From Acidobacteriota bacterium (GTDB lineage: Bacteria; Acidobacteriota; Terriglobia; Terriglobales; Acidobacteriaceae), in assembly GCA_021806005.1 (NCBI GenBank), contig JAJZDM010000006.1, positions 1-64,000 of the forward strand: DNA of 64,000 nucleotides, written 5' to 3'. The notes beneath the pieces are model-generated. The model saw nothing but the letters and a program-made list of their open reading frames with translations. It was not told where the DNA came from and did not search any database. Position numbers and translations under genes: made by a program. This document shows, piece by piece, positions 16,386 to 24,869 of this stretch. The stretch's first letter is position 1; each line of letters opens with the position of its first letter.

Positions 16386-17261
16386 ATGGAACGAGCAGGA
16401 AGCATCTTTGACGGTTGGGCGAGCGCTGCAACCAACGGTCTGCACCGGATTGCGATTCAGGGAGAGCGCGGATCCAACAGCCATATGGCCGCTCTGGAGA
16501 TGCTGGGAGAGGTGGAGGTAATACCGTGCAGCGTCTCCGCGGAGGTGATCGACGCAGTGCTGATGTCGCGCGTGGACGCCGCCGTCCTGCCGATCGAGAA
16601 CAGCCTGCACGGTTCGGTCGCCGAACACTACGACCTGTTTTTGACCCATCCCGTGCGAATCGACGCCGAGAGTCTGCTGCGTATCCGGCATAACCTGATC
16701 GCCGCGCCGGGGGTGAAGCTGGAGGAGATTCGCAGCGTGTTGTCGCATCCGGTGGCGCTTTCGCAGTGCCGGCGGTTTCTGGCCGAGTTTCAGCAGGCCA
16801 GCGCGGTACCGTTTTACGACACGGCCGGAAGTGTCAAACATGTGATGGAGAAGGGGTTACGTGATGCGGCCGGGGTCGCTCCGGAGTTGGCGGCCCAGGA
16901 GTATGGAGCCGAGGTGCTTCTGGCGGGGATTGAGGACCATGCGCAGAACTTTACCCGCTTCCACCTGCTGCGGCGCTACGCGGACGCGCAGCCGAAGGGG
17001 CTGGCGCCGGCCAACAAGCTGACTCTGGCATTTGCGGTGGAGCATCGTCCGGGAACGCTGGTATCCGCTCTCGAGCGCCTGCGCGATGTGGGTGCGGATC
17101 TGACCAAGATCGAGTCGCGCCCGGTGATGGGGCGACCCTGGGAGTACGTGTTCTACGTCGAGCTCCGGTACGAGGGCGAGGCGATGGCCGATCGCGCGGT
17201 CCGTGTGATCCAGCCGCACTGCACGCTGGTGAAGGAGTTGGGTCGATATGCGGCGGCTTGA
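16386..17261 (+). CDS. pheA: Prephenate dehydratase
   Basis: 291 residues from ATG 16386, which has AGGAG 4 bases upstream; ATG 16353 is an alternative. The catalytic domain begins IAIQGERGSNSHMAALEMLG and contains AAVLPIENSLHGSVAEHYDL and VLSHPVALSQCRRFL. The conserved TRF triad appears in NFTRFHLLRR. A C-terminal ACT regulatory domain follows (AFAVEHRPGTLVSALERLRD, then DLTKIESRPVMGRPWEYVFY). GTLV and ESRP are the phenylalanine-binding motifs, so feedback inhibition is expected. It converts prephenate to phenylpyruvate in phenylalanine synthesis. It is monofunctional, with no chorismate mutase domain. Confidence 0.95.
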   Translation: MERAGSIFDGWASAATNGLHRIAIQGERGSNSHMAALEMLGEVEVIPCSVSAEVIDAVLMSRVDAAVLPIENSLHGSVAEHYDLFLTHPVRIDAESLLRIRHNLIAAPGVKLEEIRSVLSHPVALSQCRRFLAEFQQASAVPFYDTAGSVKHVMEKGLRDAAGVAPELAAQEYGAEVLLAGIEDHAQNFTRFHLLRRYADAQPKGLAPANKLTLAFAVEHRPGTLVSALERLRDVGADLTKIESRPVMGRPWEYVFYVELRYEGEAMADRAVRVIQPHCTLVKELGRYAAA

Positions 17262-17419
17262 ATAAGGCTGGGCCCAGGTTGCTGAGGCCCACCAGCGTGC
17301 CGGAGGGTGGCCCGTGTCCGAGCAGCGCGAGGTGAGCGCCGTCTGCAACAGGAGCGGACCTCAGGTTACCCACCAAAGCCGGGCGCAAGGTTTTGAATTT
17401 GTGGCTAAGTGATTGAAAC

Positions 17420-17452
17420 AAAAGAGCCAGCTCGGCTGGAGCAGGCTCTTTT
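17420..17452. terminator. Bidirectional Rho-independent terminator
   Basis: AAAAGAGCC (17420-17428) and GGCTCTTTT (17444-17452) form a perfect 9-bp stem that supplies its own A-run and T-run. It sits between convergent pheA and the 92-residue membrane protein gene, and can end both transcripts. Confidence 0.85.
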
Positions 17453-17516
17453 GCGTAGTGGTCGAAATGTTTGTTGTTGTCTTGGGATCACCTGGGTGGT
17501 CAACCGTGGCGCCGGA

Positions 17517-17795
17517 TCAGGAACGCGATCGAGCGACGAGTTGGGCGACCCAGATGCCGAAGACGACGATGGTCATCAGCGAGGCAATCACCCCTGCACC
17601 TGCGCAGAATGGTTGGATGAAATTTACCCGGCGTATGATGCCGTCGTTCTCCTCCTGAGCGTCCGGGAGGGCGCTTTCGCTGAGAAAGAGTTGATCGGTT
17701 TCGTGTTGTGTCAGCGTGCCGCGATAAACCATCAGGGCGACGAACGCGGTGACACAGATGCCCCAAATAACGGCAGCGATATGTAACGTGCTCAT
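17517..17795 (-). CDS. Small two-helix membrane protein
   Basis: 92 residues from ATG 17795 (MSTLHIAAVIWGICVTAFVA), with GGGGGA about 6 bases upstream. It has a transmembrane segment at 4-24 and a second at about 64-86 (GAGVIASLMTIVVFGIWVAQ). They are joined by a roughly 40-residue charged loop (ETDQLFLSESALPDAQEEND). It ends in VARSRS. No enzyme motif is seen and I do not recognise the family. It shares strand and neighbourhood with the 54-residue membrane protein upstream at 17964-18128, 168 bp away, and ends at a strong bidirectional terminator. Confidence 0.7.
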   Translation of the reverse strand: MSTLHIAAVIWGICVTAFVALMVYRGTLTQHETDQLFLSESALPDAQEENDGIIRRVNFIQPFCAGAGVIASLMTIVVFGIWVAQLVARSRS

Positions 17796-17963
17796 AGAGT
17801 CCCCCAGAAACAAGCAATTTTCTGGTCGGCTGTGCCATGCGGCTCCGAGGCGCGAGCAGCGTGGTGGTCGGGGCCTACCTATGCGCCATGATACGCCATA
17901 ATTATCTCTACGGATGTACCAAATATGGTAACTTACTTTAGTTCGAAATCGTCACCTGTTGGC

Positions 17964-18128
17964 TTATAAATTGTGGAAAACAAGCAGGGCAACGGCTCCG
18001 AAGGCCGCCAGAATCAGGGTCAGGAGGCTTAGCAGGAACCAGACAGAACGGCGAAGCATCTCCTGGTGAGGCTGGGTGATGCCAAAGGTGCGGTAGAACG
18101 CGATGGCTACAGCCTCAAGGAAGCGCAT
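17964..18128 (-). CDS. 54-residue membrane protein with FGITQ motif
   Basis: Reading the minus strand from ATG 18128 gives MRFLEAVAIAFYRTFGITQP, then HQEMLRRSVWFLLSLLTLIL and AAFGAVALLVFHNL before TAA at 17964. It has one amphipathic N-terminal helix, a short polar FGITQPHQEMLRR segment, and one transmembrane helix (residues 30-52). The ribosome-binding site is weak (GGCAGG about 15 bases upstream). The FGITQ segment followed by a basic patch and a hydrophobic helix recurs in the 57-residue protein at 27012-27185, supporting that both are real. Function unknown. Confidence 0.6.
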   Translation of the reverse strand: MRFLEAVAIAFYRTFGITQPHQEMLRRSVWFLLSLLTLILAAFGAVALLVFHNL

Positions 18129-18382
18129 GGTTTCATGATAGGCCTGCCGTTCGATGATAGGCCTGGGTTTGATCGTAGACTTTTAGGCCGACGAGCAGCG
18201 GGGCCTGGTACCCGGCTATCTTTGGCCCCGGCTGGGGGATGTTGCAACCGTCGCCGTCCTGGGACATCCAATCTGCAGGTTTGAGCCGAGGCTTGCTGGC
18301 GAAGGGGCCCGAGGCTAGACTAATGATAAGGGTGCCGGAGGGAGTTGCGGATCCGCCCCTGTATAACCAAGGAGAGCTACCC

Positions 18383-18763
18383 ATGGCCACTGCCCAACCC
18401 ATTCCCGAGGTCGTGAACGCACCCGCAGTTGCGTCGACGCCTATCTCGCTGACACCCGCGGCGATCACCAAGGTGAAGGAGATTATGGCTACGCAGGATC
18501 CGGTTCCGGCTGGATTGAGGATCGGTGTCGCCGGGGGCGGATGCTCCGGATTTCAGTACTCCATGTCCTTTGAGAACTCGGCTGGGATGATGGACAAGAT
18601 TATGCACTTTGATGACCTCAAGGTGTTTGTAGACGCCACCAGCGCGAGCTACCTGAACGGGTGCACGGTGGACTACGTGGAGACCCTGGAGGCGGCGGGA
18701 TTCAAGTTTGATAATCCTCAGGTGAAGTCGACCTGCGGATGCGGATCCAGCTTCAGCGTTTAG
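18383..18763 (+). CDS. erpA: Iron-sulfur cluster insertion protein, HesB/IscA/ErpA family
   Basis: 126 residues from ATG 18383 with GGAGAG 7 bases upstream. After a 20-residue Pro/Ala leader the A-type carrier fold begins (ISLTPAAITKVKEIM). All three cluster-binding cysteines are present: one in AGGGCSGFQY and two in the C-terminal CGCGSSF. A-type carriers take [Fe-S] clusters from the scaffold and deliver them to apo-proteins. MqnC, encoded in this window, is a radical-SAM enzyme that needs such a cluster. Monocistronic; a terminator-like hairpin follows at 18813. Confidence 0.92.
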   Translation: MATAQPIPEVVNAPAVASTPISLTPAAITKVKEIMATQDPVPAGLRIGVAGGGCSGFQYSMSFENSAGMMDKIMHFDDLKVFVDATSASYLNGCTVDYVETLEAAGFKFDNPQVKSTCGCGSSFSV

Positions 18764-18812
18764 TGCGCGAGCAAAGACAGTCTTTGAAGACGACAAAGAG
18801 CGCTTCCGGCGT

Positions 18813-18839
18813 GACCCCGTTGAAACTGACGGGGTCTTG
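18813..18839 (+). terminator. Terminator-like hairpin after erpA
   Basis: GACCCCGT (18813-18820), an 8-base loop, then ACGGGGTC (18829-18836) followed by TTG. The 8-bp stem is GC-rich, but the T-tract is short. Confidence 0.6.
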
Positions 18840-18935
18840 CCGTATCTGGTTGCCGGGTGCGGGTTTTAAGCGAATCCGCTGGGGTGAGCGTCTAAGATTG
18901 AAGAGAGTCCACCCGCGAAGAGCTGAACCGTCCGC

Positions 18936-20129
18936 ATGAATGAATTCATCGTAAAACTCGCCGACGAACGGGGCCGTGTGCAGGAGCAGACGCACGCAGC
19001 GGCGACAGCGGAGGAATTGCGTTCCCGGTTTACGCAGGCCGGGTATCTGGTTTACTCGGTGAAGCCGCGGTCGACGCTGGGGCGGGGTGCGAAGAAGAAG
19101 ATCAAACTGGATACGTTCCTGATCTTCAATCAGCAGTTTCTGACCCTGATCCGGGCCGGTCTGCCGATCCTGAGCTCGCTGGACCTGCTGGCCAAACGGC
19201 AGAAGGATATCAGCTTCCGGGCGCAACTGGAGGATGTGGGCGGACGGGTAAAGACGGGAGAGTCGATCTCCACCGCGTTTGAGGCACAGGGGACCGTTCC
19301 GTTGATTTACACCACGACGCTGCTGGCCGGAGAACGGTCAGGAAACCTGGAAGAGGTGTTGCAGCGTTACCTGGACTTCCAGCGAGTGTCGCTCACCTTC
19401 CGGAAGAAGCTGAAAGCGGCCCTGATCTACCCTGTGTTTCTGATAGTGATGGTGGCGGGTCTGTTTACCTTTCTGATCACGTTTGTGGTGCCGCGGTTCG
19501 CGGGGCTGTATGCCCAGTTGGGGACCAAGCTGCCCGCGATGACACTGTGGATGCTTGCGATAGGGCAGGATGCGCAACACTACGGACTGTATATGGTGCC
19601 GGTGCTGGCCCTGTCCGGATATCTGCTGGTGCGCTGGAGCCGCAGCGACTCTGGAGCGGATATGATCGACCGGGTGCGGGTGAAGACCCCGATCCTGGGT
19701 TCGGTGTGGCTGAAGTACCAGGTAGGCCTGTTCTCGCGGACACTGGCGACGCTGTTGACCGGCGGCCTGCCGCTGGTGCCGAGCCTGGAGACGGCGGCGC
19801 GCTCGATCGAGTCGCGATCCATCGCCAAGGCGGTACACACTTCGGTGGAGACGGTGCGGGAGGGCAAGGGGCTGGCGACCAGCCTGGATCGGACCGGGGT
19901 ATTCCCAGAGCTGTCCATTGAAATGATTGAGGTTGGCGAGAGCACCGGAGCGCTGCCGCAGATGCTGAACTCCGTGGCTGAGTTCTTTGAGGAGGACGTG
20001 CAGACCTCGCTGGCGGCGATCATGAGCATGATCGAGCCGCTGATTCTGATTGTGATGGGTGCGGTCGTGGTGATTGTGCTGATTGCGCTGTACCTGCCGA
20101 TCCTCAGTTTGAATGGCGTAGGGGGTTGA
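18936..20129 (+). CDS. pilC: Type IV pilus/type II secretion inner-membrane platform protein
   Basis: 397 residues, the usual length for PilC/GspF. It carries two repeated T2SSF domains: the first (NQQFLTLIRAGLPILSSLDL) at about 67-190, the second (FSRTLATLLTGGLPLVPSLE) at about 270-390. Three membrane segments are present, including LIYPVFLIVMVAGLFTFLIT and PLILIVMGAVVVIVLIALYL. An N-terminal domain (residues 1-60, ATAEELRSRFTQAGYLVYSV) matches the cytoplasmic docking region. The protein transmits ATPase motion to pseudopilin insertion. It opens a plus-strand cluster whose next gene is the matching ATPase. Confidence 0.93.
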   Translation: MNEFIVKLADERGRVQEQTHAAATAEELRSRFTQAGYLVYSVKPRSTLGRGAKKKIKLDTFLIFNQQFLTLIRAGLPILSSLDLLAKRQKDISFRAQLEDVGGRVKTGESISTAFEAQGTVPLIYTTTLLAGERSGNLEEVLQRYLDFQRVSLTFRKKLKAALIYPVFLIVMVAGLFTFLITFVVPRFAGLYAQLGTKLPAMTLWMLAIGQDAQHYGLYMVPVLALSGYLLVRWSRSDSGADMIDRVRVKTPILGSVWLKYQVGLFSRTLATLLTGGLPLVPSLETAARSIESRSIAKAVHTSVETVREGKGLATSLDRTGVFPELSIEMIEVGESTGALPQMLNSVAEFFEEDVQTSLAAIMSMIEPLILIVMGAVVVIVLIALYLPILSLNGVGG

Positions 20130-20230
20130 TGCCGATCTCCGCGTCCAGGCCGAAGCCTGGCGATCCGCGACGACCGCCGGCGCGCATTGATTCCGGAGCG
20201 AGTGAAGAGTCTTTGAGAGGTTGAGATCTT

Positions 20231-21868
20231 ATGGCAAGTTCCATTCCAATTGCCGTTCCATACAGCAATGAGCCGTTGAACGAGGTGGAGCGGGCACAGA
20301 TGCTGGCTCGCCGCTATCACGCCGAGTTTGTAGATCTGAAGAACTTCAAGATCCAGGTGGAGTTGTTCAAATCTGTGCCCGTGGACATGATGTTCCGCTA
20401 CAACTTTGTGCCGCTGGAGCAGAGCGAGGGACGGCTGGCGATCGCCGTGGCGGATCCATCGAAGCTGATGGTGATTGACGAGATTGCGGGTCTGCTGGGG
20501 GCCCGGATTGTGACTCGCGTGGCTACGCTGAGCCAGATTACGGATCTGCTGAAGAAGAATGAGCAGTCGCAGCGGGTGCTGGATGAGGCCAGCGAGGGGC
20601 TGGCCTTCGATGTGCTCTCCAACGAGGAGAACTCCGAGGAGAACATCTCGATTGAGAAGCTGACGGCCGATGATGATATCTCGCCGATCATCCGTCTGGT
20701 GGACACGACGATTTTTACGGCGCTTGAACGGCGCGCCTCGGATATTCATCTGGAGACCTATGACGACTCTCTGCTGGTGAAGTACCGCATCGACGGCGTG
20801 CTGCAGCAGGCGATGGCGCCGATTGCGCGCGAGCACCACCAGACGATTCTCTCCCGCATCAAGGTCATGAGCGAGTTGGATATCGCCGAACGGCGCGTGC
20901 CGCAGGATGGTCGCTTCCGGGTGCGTTACAAGGGTCGGCTGATTGACTTCCGCGTGAGTATCATGCCGACGGTGCATGGAGAGAATGCCGTGCTGCGCGT
21001 GCTGGACAAGGAGTCGATGTCGGAGAAGTTCACCCAGCTTTCGCTGGATGTGGTGGGCTTTGCGGAGAAGGATCTTACCCGGTTCCGGCGCTACATCAAG
21101 GAGCCCTACGGGATGGTGCTGGTAACCGGACCGACCGGGTCAGGCAAGACGACCACGCTGTATGCTGCGCTCAATGAGATCAAGAGCGAAGAGGACAAGA
21201 TCATCACCATCGAGGATCCGGTGGAGTATCAGATTCGCGGCATCACGCAGATTCCCGTGAATGAGAAAAAAGGGTTGACCTTTGCCCGCGGGCTGCGTTC
21301 CATCCTGCGTCACGATCCGGACAAGATCCTGGTGGGCGAGATCCGCGATGCCGAGACCGCGCAGATTGCGATCAACTCCGCGCTCACCGGCCATCTGGTG
21401 TTTACCACCGTCCACGCCAATAACGTTGTGGATGTGCTGGGCCGCTTTCTGAACATGGGTGTTGAGCCGTACAACTTTGTCAGCGCCCTGAACTGCATTC
21501 TCGCCCAGCGGCTGGTGCGCCAGGTCTGCGACTTTTGCGTGCACGATGTTCACTACTCGGACGCTGAACTGGAACAGAACGGTCTTCGTCCGGAGGAGTG
21601 GAGGGATGTGACCTTCAAGGAGGGGCCGGGGTGCATTGAGTGCGGCGGTACCGGATATCGAGGCCGGTCTGCGATTCATGAACTGCTGGAGCTGGACGAT
21701 CAGATCCGCGAGATGCTGCTCGAGAAGCGCCCCGGATCAGAGATTCGCAAGGCGGCCAAGGACAAGGGGATGTCGTTCCTGCGGGACTCGGCTCTGGAGC
21801 GGGTGCGGATGGGAATTACCACCCTGCGAGAGATTAACAAGGTCACGTTCATTGAGCAGGGCCGATAG
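20231..21868 (+). CDS. pilB: Type IV pilus/type II secretion extension ATPase
   Basis: 545 residues with GAGG upstream of ATG 20231. The N-terminal MshEN-type domain (about 1-150; LARRYHAEFVDLKNFKI) is of the kind that binds cyclic nucleotides in some PilB/GspE proteins. The motor domain has Walker A GPTGSGKTTT (residues 300-309), an Asp box (IITIEDPVEYQIRG), Walker B (ILVGEIRDAETAQIA) and a His box (LTGHLVFTTVHAN). A tetracysteine zinc motif (CDFC ... CIEC) near residue 435-480 is characteristic of GspE/PilB and absent from PilT. It hydrolyses ATP to drive fibre assembly. No retraction ATPase is seen nearby. Confidence 0.95.
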   Translation: MASSIPIAVPYSNEPLNEVERAQMLARRYHAEFVDLKNFKIQVELFKSVPVDMMFRYNFVPLEQSEGRLAIAVADPSKLMVIDEIAGLLGARIVTRVATLSQITDLLKKNEQSQRVLDEASEGLAFDVLSNEENSEENISIEKLTADDDISPIIRLVDTTIFTALERRASDIHLETYDDSLLVKYRIDGVLQQAMAPIAREHHQTILSRIKVMSELDIAERRVPQDGRFRVRYKGRLIDFRVSIMPTVHGENAVLRVLDKESMSEKFTQLSLDVVGFAEKDLTRFRRYIKEPYGMVLVTGPTGSGKTTTLYAALNEIKSEEDKIITIEDPVEYQIRGITQIPVNEKKGLTFARGLRSILRHDPDKILVGEIRDAETAQIAINSALTGHLVFTTVHANNVVDVLGRFLNMGVEPYNFVSALNCILAQRLVRQVCDFCVHDVHYSDAELEQNGLRPEEWRDVTFKEGPGCIECGGTGYRGRSAIHELLELDDQIREMLLEKRPGSEIRKAAKDKGMSFLRDSALERVRMGITTLREINKVTFIEQGR

Positions 21869-22075
21869 GCTTGGGCATTGCCGGTAAGATGGAGGAGCAG
21901 TGCCGTATCCCGAAGCAGGGGATGCTGGCTTTCGGAAGCCGCATTTCCGGGAGATCACAACGGCCGGAGGCCTCCAGCCGCTGTGTGGATGGGACGAAAC
22001 GGAGTGGCGGATCAAACGTCCAACCTTACAGCACTGTCATCCCTATCTCTTGCAAGGTACTCTAGTTAGAGCCCA

Positions 22076-23161
22076 ATGAATATTCTTCCCCAAGCCTCCG
22101 GAATCCGCCCCCGTCTGGCCTGCGAGATTCTGCCGCAGGGTGTGGTGGCAGGCCGTTCGAGCGATGCGAATGCGGCGCTGGAGGCGGTGTCGGTTGCGGC
22201 CCTGACGGCGGGCGCTGTGGCTCCCGGGTTGAAACCCGGCAATCTGCCGGACCGGGCAGCGGTGGTGGATGCGATCCGGGATGCCCTGGAACAACTCGGT
22301 GAGCGCGCCAACGCTCGCGACGGCAATCTGACCCTGGTGATTCCGGACGCCGCGGTGCGGGTGCTGTTGCTGGAGTTTGAGGCCCTGCCGGTGCGGGTGT
22401 CTGAGGCTCTGCCGCTGGTGCGCTTTCGTTTGAAGAAGCTGCTTCCATTCGATGCGGATGAGGCGATGGTGAGCTACCAGACGATGAGCTCCGGCAAGGC
22501 CGGGGTACGGGTGCTGGCGGTGGCGATCCCCCGCGATGTGCTGAGCGAGTATGAGACCGCGGTGCGAGATGCCGGTTTTGAGCCGGGCGCCGTACTGCCG
22601 AGTACGCTGGCCTGCCTGGCGGCGCTGCAGGATACGAACCCGGTGCTACTGGTGAATGCGAATCCACTGGGGGTAACCGCGGCGATTGTACGCGCAGGCA
22701 TCCTGCTGCTGCATCGCAGCGTGGATCTTCAGGAGCATGCCCTGCTTGGGCAGACCCCACAGGATCATCCTTCACGGAACTCCGAGCAGGACAGGGTGGC
22801 AGAAGCTGCCGCCGCCCCTCCGGCCTGGAGGGATGCTGCCGCCGGGGACAGGAGTTCCGGTGACAGCCCGGCAACGTTCGGTCTGGAGCCCATTCCGCTG
22901 GCCAGCGAGATCGCCCAGGCGGTGAGCGTGGCGGCCGCATACTTTGAGGACACGCTGGCGGCGCCTCCGACGGAGGTGCTGAGCGCGGGACCGCTGGGAG
23001 CAGAGCGGCTGAGCCGGATTCTCAAGACCTCCGGTGTGGGGGAAGATGGGGGTTGGAAGGTGCGAGAGTTGGTGGAGAACGCTGCGCTTCTGCCGGGAGC
23101 GGCCAAGTCGACGGCGCCCCGCGCCTGGCTGTCCGGGGTGCTGGGGGCGCTGCGCGGCTGA
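22076..23161 (+). CDS. pilM: PilM-like assembly protein (actin-like fold)
   Basis: 361 residues. The stop overlaps the next start (TGATG), so it is coupled to pilN. The PilM/GspL actin-like fold is suggested by LTLVIPDAAVRVLLLEFEAL, EALPLVRFRLKKLLPFDADE and GVRVLAVAIPRDVLSEYETA. NPVLLVNANPLGVTAAIVR matches the nucleotide-site strand pair. No membrane segment is present, so this is the cytoplasmic partner. About residue 220-265 carries a polar, low-complexity insert (HSSRNSEQDRVAEAAAAPP-like). PilM binds the PilN N-terminal tail at the inner membrane. Assignment relies on gene order plus these motifs. Confidence 0.78.
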   Translation: MNILPQASGIRPRLACEILPQGVVAGRSSDANAALEAVSVAALTAGAVAPGLKPGNLPDRAAVVDAIRDALEQLGERANARDGNLTLVIPDAAVRVLLLEFEALPVRVSEALPLVRFRLKKLLPFDADEAMVSYQTMSSGKAGVRVLAVAIPRDVLSEYETAVRDAGFEPGAVLPSTLACLAALQDTNPVLLVNANPLGVTAAIVRAGILLLHRSVDLQEHALLGQTPQDHPSRNSEQDRVAEAAAAPPAWRDAAAGDRSSGDSPATFGLEPIPLASEIAQAVSVAAAYFEDTLAAPPTEVLSAGPLGAERLSRILKTSGVGEDGGWKVRELVENAALLPGAAKSTAPRAWLSGVLGALRG

Positions 23162-23970
23162 TGCGGATTACGGTCAATCTCGCGACGCGGCCCTATGTTG
23201 AGCTGGGGCCCATTGTTCTGCGGCTGCGGATCCTGATGCTCCTGCTGGTTCTGCTGGCCATGGGCGGACTGGCGGCGACGCATGTGCTGGAGAAGAAGCT
23301 GGCCGTTGAGCAGGCGCGGCTGAATGCAGTGCATGTGAAGGTGGTGGCGGCGCAGAATGAGAGGCTTGGCAACGTGCGGCGGATGCGCGAGCCGGCCAAC
23401 GCCGCGATCCTGACCCGGGCACACTTTCTGAATGCCTTGTTTCTGCGCAAGAGCTTCTCCTGGACGGCCGTGATGATGGATCTGGAGACCGTGCTGCCGG
23501 AGGGCGTGCAGGTGACTTCGATTGAGCCGGAGCCAACCACCAATGGCGATGTGATGATCCATCTGCGAGTCTCCGGCGACCGGGACCGAGCGGTGCAACT
23601 GGTGCGGAACCTGGAGCGGTCCAAGCGGTTCCTGGAGCCGCGGTTGACGGGCGAGGCGACCGAGGCCAAGGATCTGAGCCAGCAGGGCAACCGGATGGGT
23701 GCCGCAGGACCGATGGCGGGTCCGCCTCCGGGGGTAGAGTTCGAGATTCTGGCCAACTACAATCCGCTGCCTCCGGGACAGTCCTACGGCACGGCTAGCT
23801 CCTCGGCCGCCAGGGGCCGCTCTGCTTCGAAGTCGGGAGCAAAGCGACCAGCCACGGCTGCCGCGAAGGGAGCCGCGGGGGGCAAGAAGGTGCGTGAGCC
23901 AGACGGCCGGCGGAGATCCTCTCTCCCAGCGGCTCGGAACCAGCGGTCTGCAAGCGGGGGTGCGCGATGA
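23161..23970 (+). CDS. pilN: PilN-like inner-membrane protein with basic tail
   Basis: 269 residues. The start at 23161 is fixed by overlap with the pilM stop. The N terminus MRITVNLATRPYVELGPIVL matches the PilM-binding NLATRPY-type motif of PilN. A transmembrane helix (about 22-44, RILMLLLVLLAMGGLAATHV) and a coiled coil (about 45-85) follow, then a periplasmic domain (MDLETVLPEGVQVTSIEPEP). From about residue 205 the protein becomes a Pro/Ala/Ser tail rich in Arg and Lys (GRSASKSGAKRPATAAAKG), probably disordered. PilN and PilO form the alignment subcomplex. The basic tail is an unusual extension. Confidence 0.8.
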   Translation: MRITVNLATRPYVELGPIVLRLRILMLLLVLLAMGGLAATHVLEKKLAVEQARLNAVHVKVVAAQNERLGNVRRMREPANAAILTRAHFLNALFLRKSFSWTAVMMDLETVLPEGVQVTSIEPEPTTNGDVMIHLRVSGDRDRAVQLVRNLERSKRFLEPRLTGEATEAKDLSQQGNRMGAAGPMAGPPPGVEFEILANYNPLPPGQSYGTASSSAARGRSASKSGAKRPATAAAKGAAGGKKVREPDGRRRSSLPAARNQRSASGGAR

Positions 23971-24869
23971 GCACGGTCTTTATCCCGCCGGGAAGCGAGC
24001 GTCCGTTGGGGACGCCGGCGGGCGCTGTTCGGCCGCCGGAGGAGTCCGCGCCGGAGCGGCCGCTGCCGCGCCTGATCGCACGTGCCCGGAAGTTGCTGAC
24101 CATGCTGAACCTGCATCTGGCCGGTGTGGCAGTTCTGTCGCTGTATGTTCTGTATCTTGTGGCCCATCTGGTCTTTCTCTGGAAGGGATTGAGCGCGAAC
24201 AACGACTCCGCTGTGGACCAGCAGCGAGTGCAATTAATTGCTGCGCAGTTGGCCGCCAGACCGCTGCGCGGGCTGGACAAGAAGCTGATAGCGTCCACGC
24301 GCGATGCGGATGCGTTCTATCAGATCCGGTTGCCCTACGCGGACTCTCAGGTGGCGGCAGAGATCGGGATGCTGGCGCACAAGGCCGGCGTGCGCTGGAC
24401 CCATGCGCAGTATGCATACTTTCCGGTGCTCTCAGCCAGATACGCGCTTACCCAGGTAGGGATCGACGCCAGCGTCTCAGGGGATTACCGGCCGATTGTG
24501 ATGTTCATCAACTCGCTGGAACGGGACAAGGTCTTCTTTGTGATCAATGGCATCGATCTCTCCGGCCAGCAGTCCGGGCAGGTGAATCTGCGCATCCGTT
24601 TGACGACCTATCTGCGGCCACCGAACCCGAATGAACTCTCGGCGGAGATGCCAGCGGCGGAGAACGCTGCGGGAGGTCCAACGACGGGAGATTTGGGAGT
24701 GGCAGGGCCAGCGACGGGGAACCCGACGGAGAACGGAGCTGGAGCCTCCGGCCAGCGGCCCGGTCAGCAGGGACAGAGGATGGGCCCGGGCAATCCGGGG
24801 ATTGGCGGTCGAGGGTTTGGGGGCGCGCGCCCCGGCAGCCAGCCCATTACGACGGGAGGTCGGCTATGA
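23967..24869 (+). CDS. pilO: PilO-like inner-membrane protein
   Basis: 300 residues, overlapping pilN by ATGA and the next gene likewise. A Pro-rich cytoplasmic N terminus (1-45) leads into one transmembrane helix (about 50-73, HLAGVAVLSLYVLYLVAHLV). The coiled coil and periplasmic domain that follow include IGMLAHKAGVRWTHAQYAYF and YRPIVMFINSLERDKVFFVI, the latter typical of the PilO ferredoxin-like domain. From about residue 225 a Gly/Pro/Asn-rich tail (GAGASGQRPGQQGQRMG) is low complexity. Called PilO by order and the IMFINSLERDKxFF motif. Confidence 0.78.
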   Translation: MSTVFIPPGSERPLGTPAGAVRPPEESAPERPLPRLIARARKLLTMLNLHLAGVAVLSLYVLYLVAHLVFLWKGLSANNDSAVDQQRVQLIAAQLAARPLRGLDKKLIASTRDADAFYQIRLPYADSQVAAEIGMLAHKAGVRWTHAQYAYFPVLSARYALTQVGIDASVSGDYRPIVMFINSLERDKVFFVINGIDLSGQQSGQVNLRIRLTTYLRPPNPNELSAEMPAAENAAGGPTTGDLGVAGPATGNPTENGAGASGQRPGQQGQRMGPGNPGIGGRGFGGARPGSQPITTGGRL

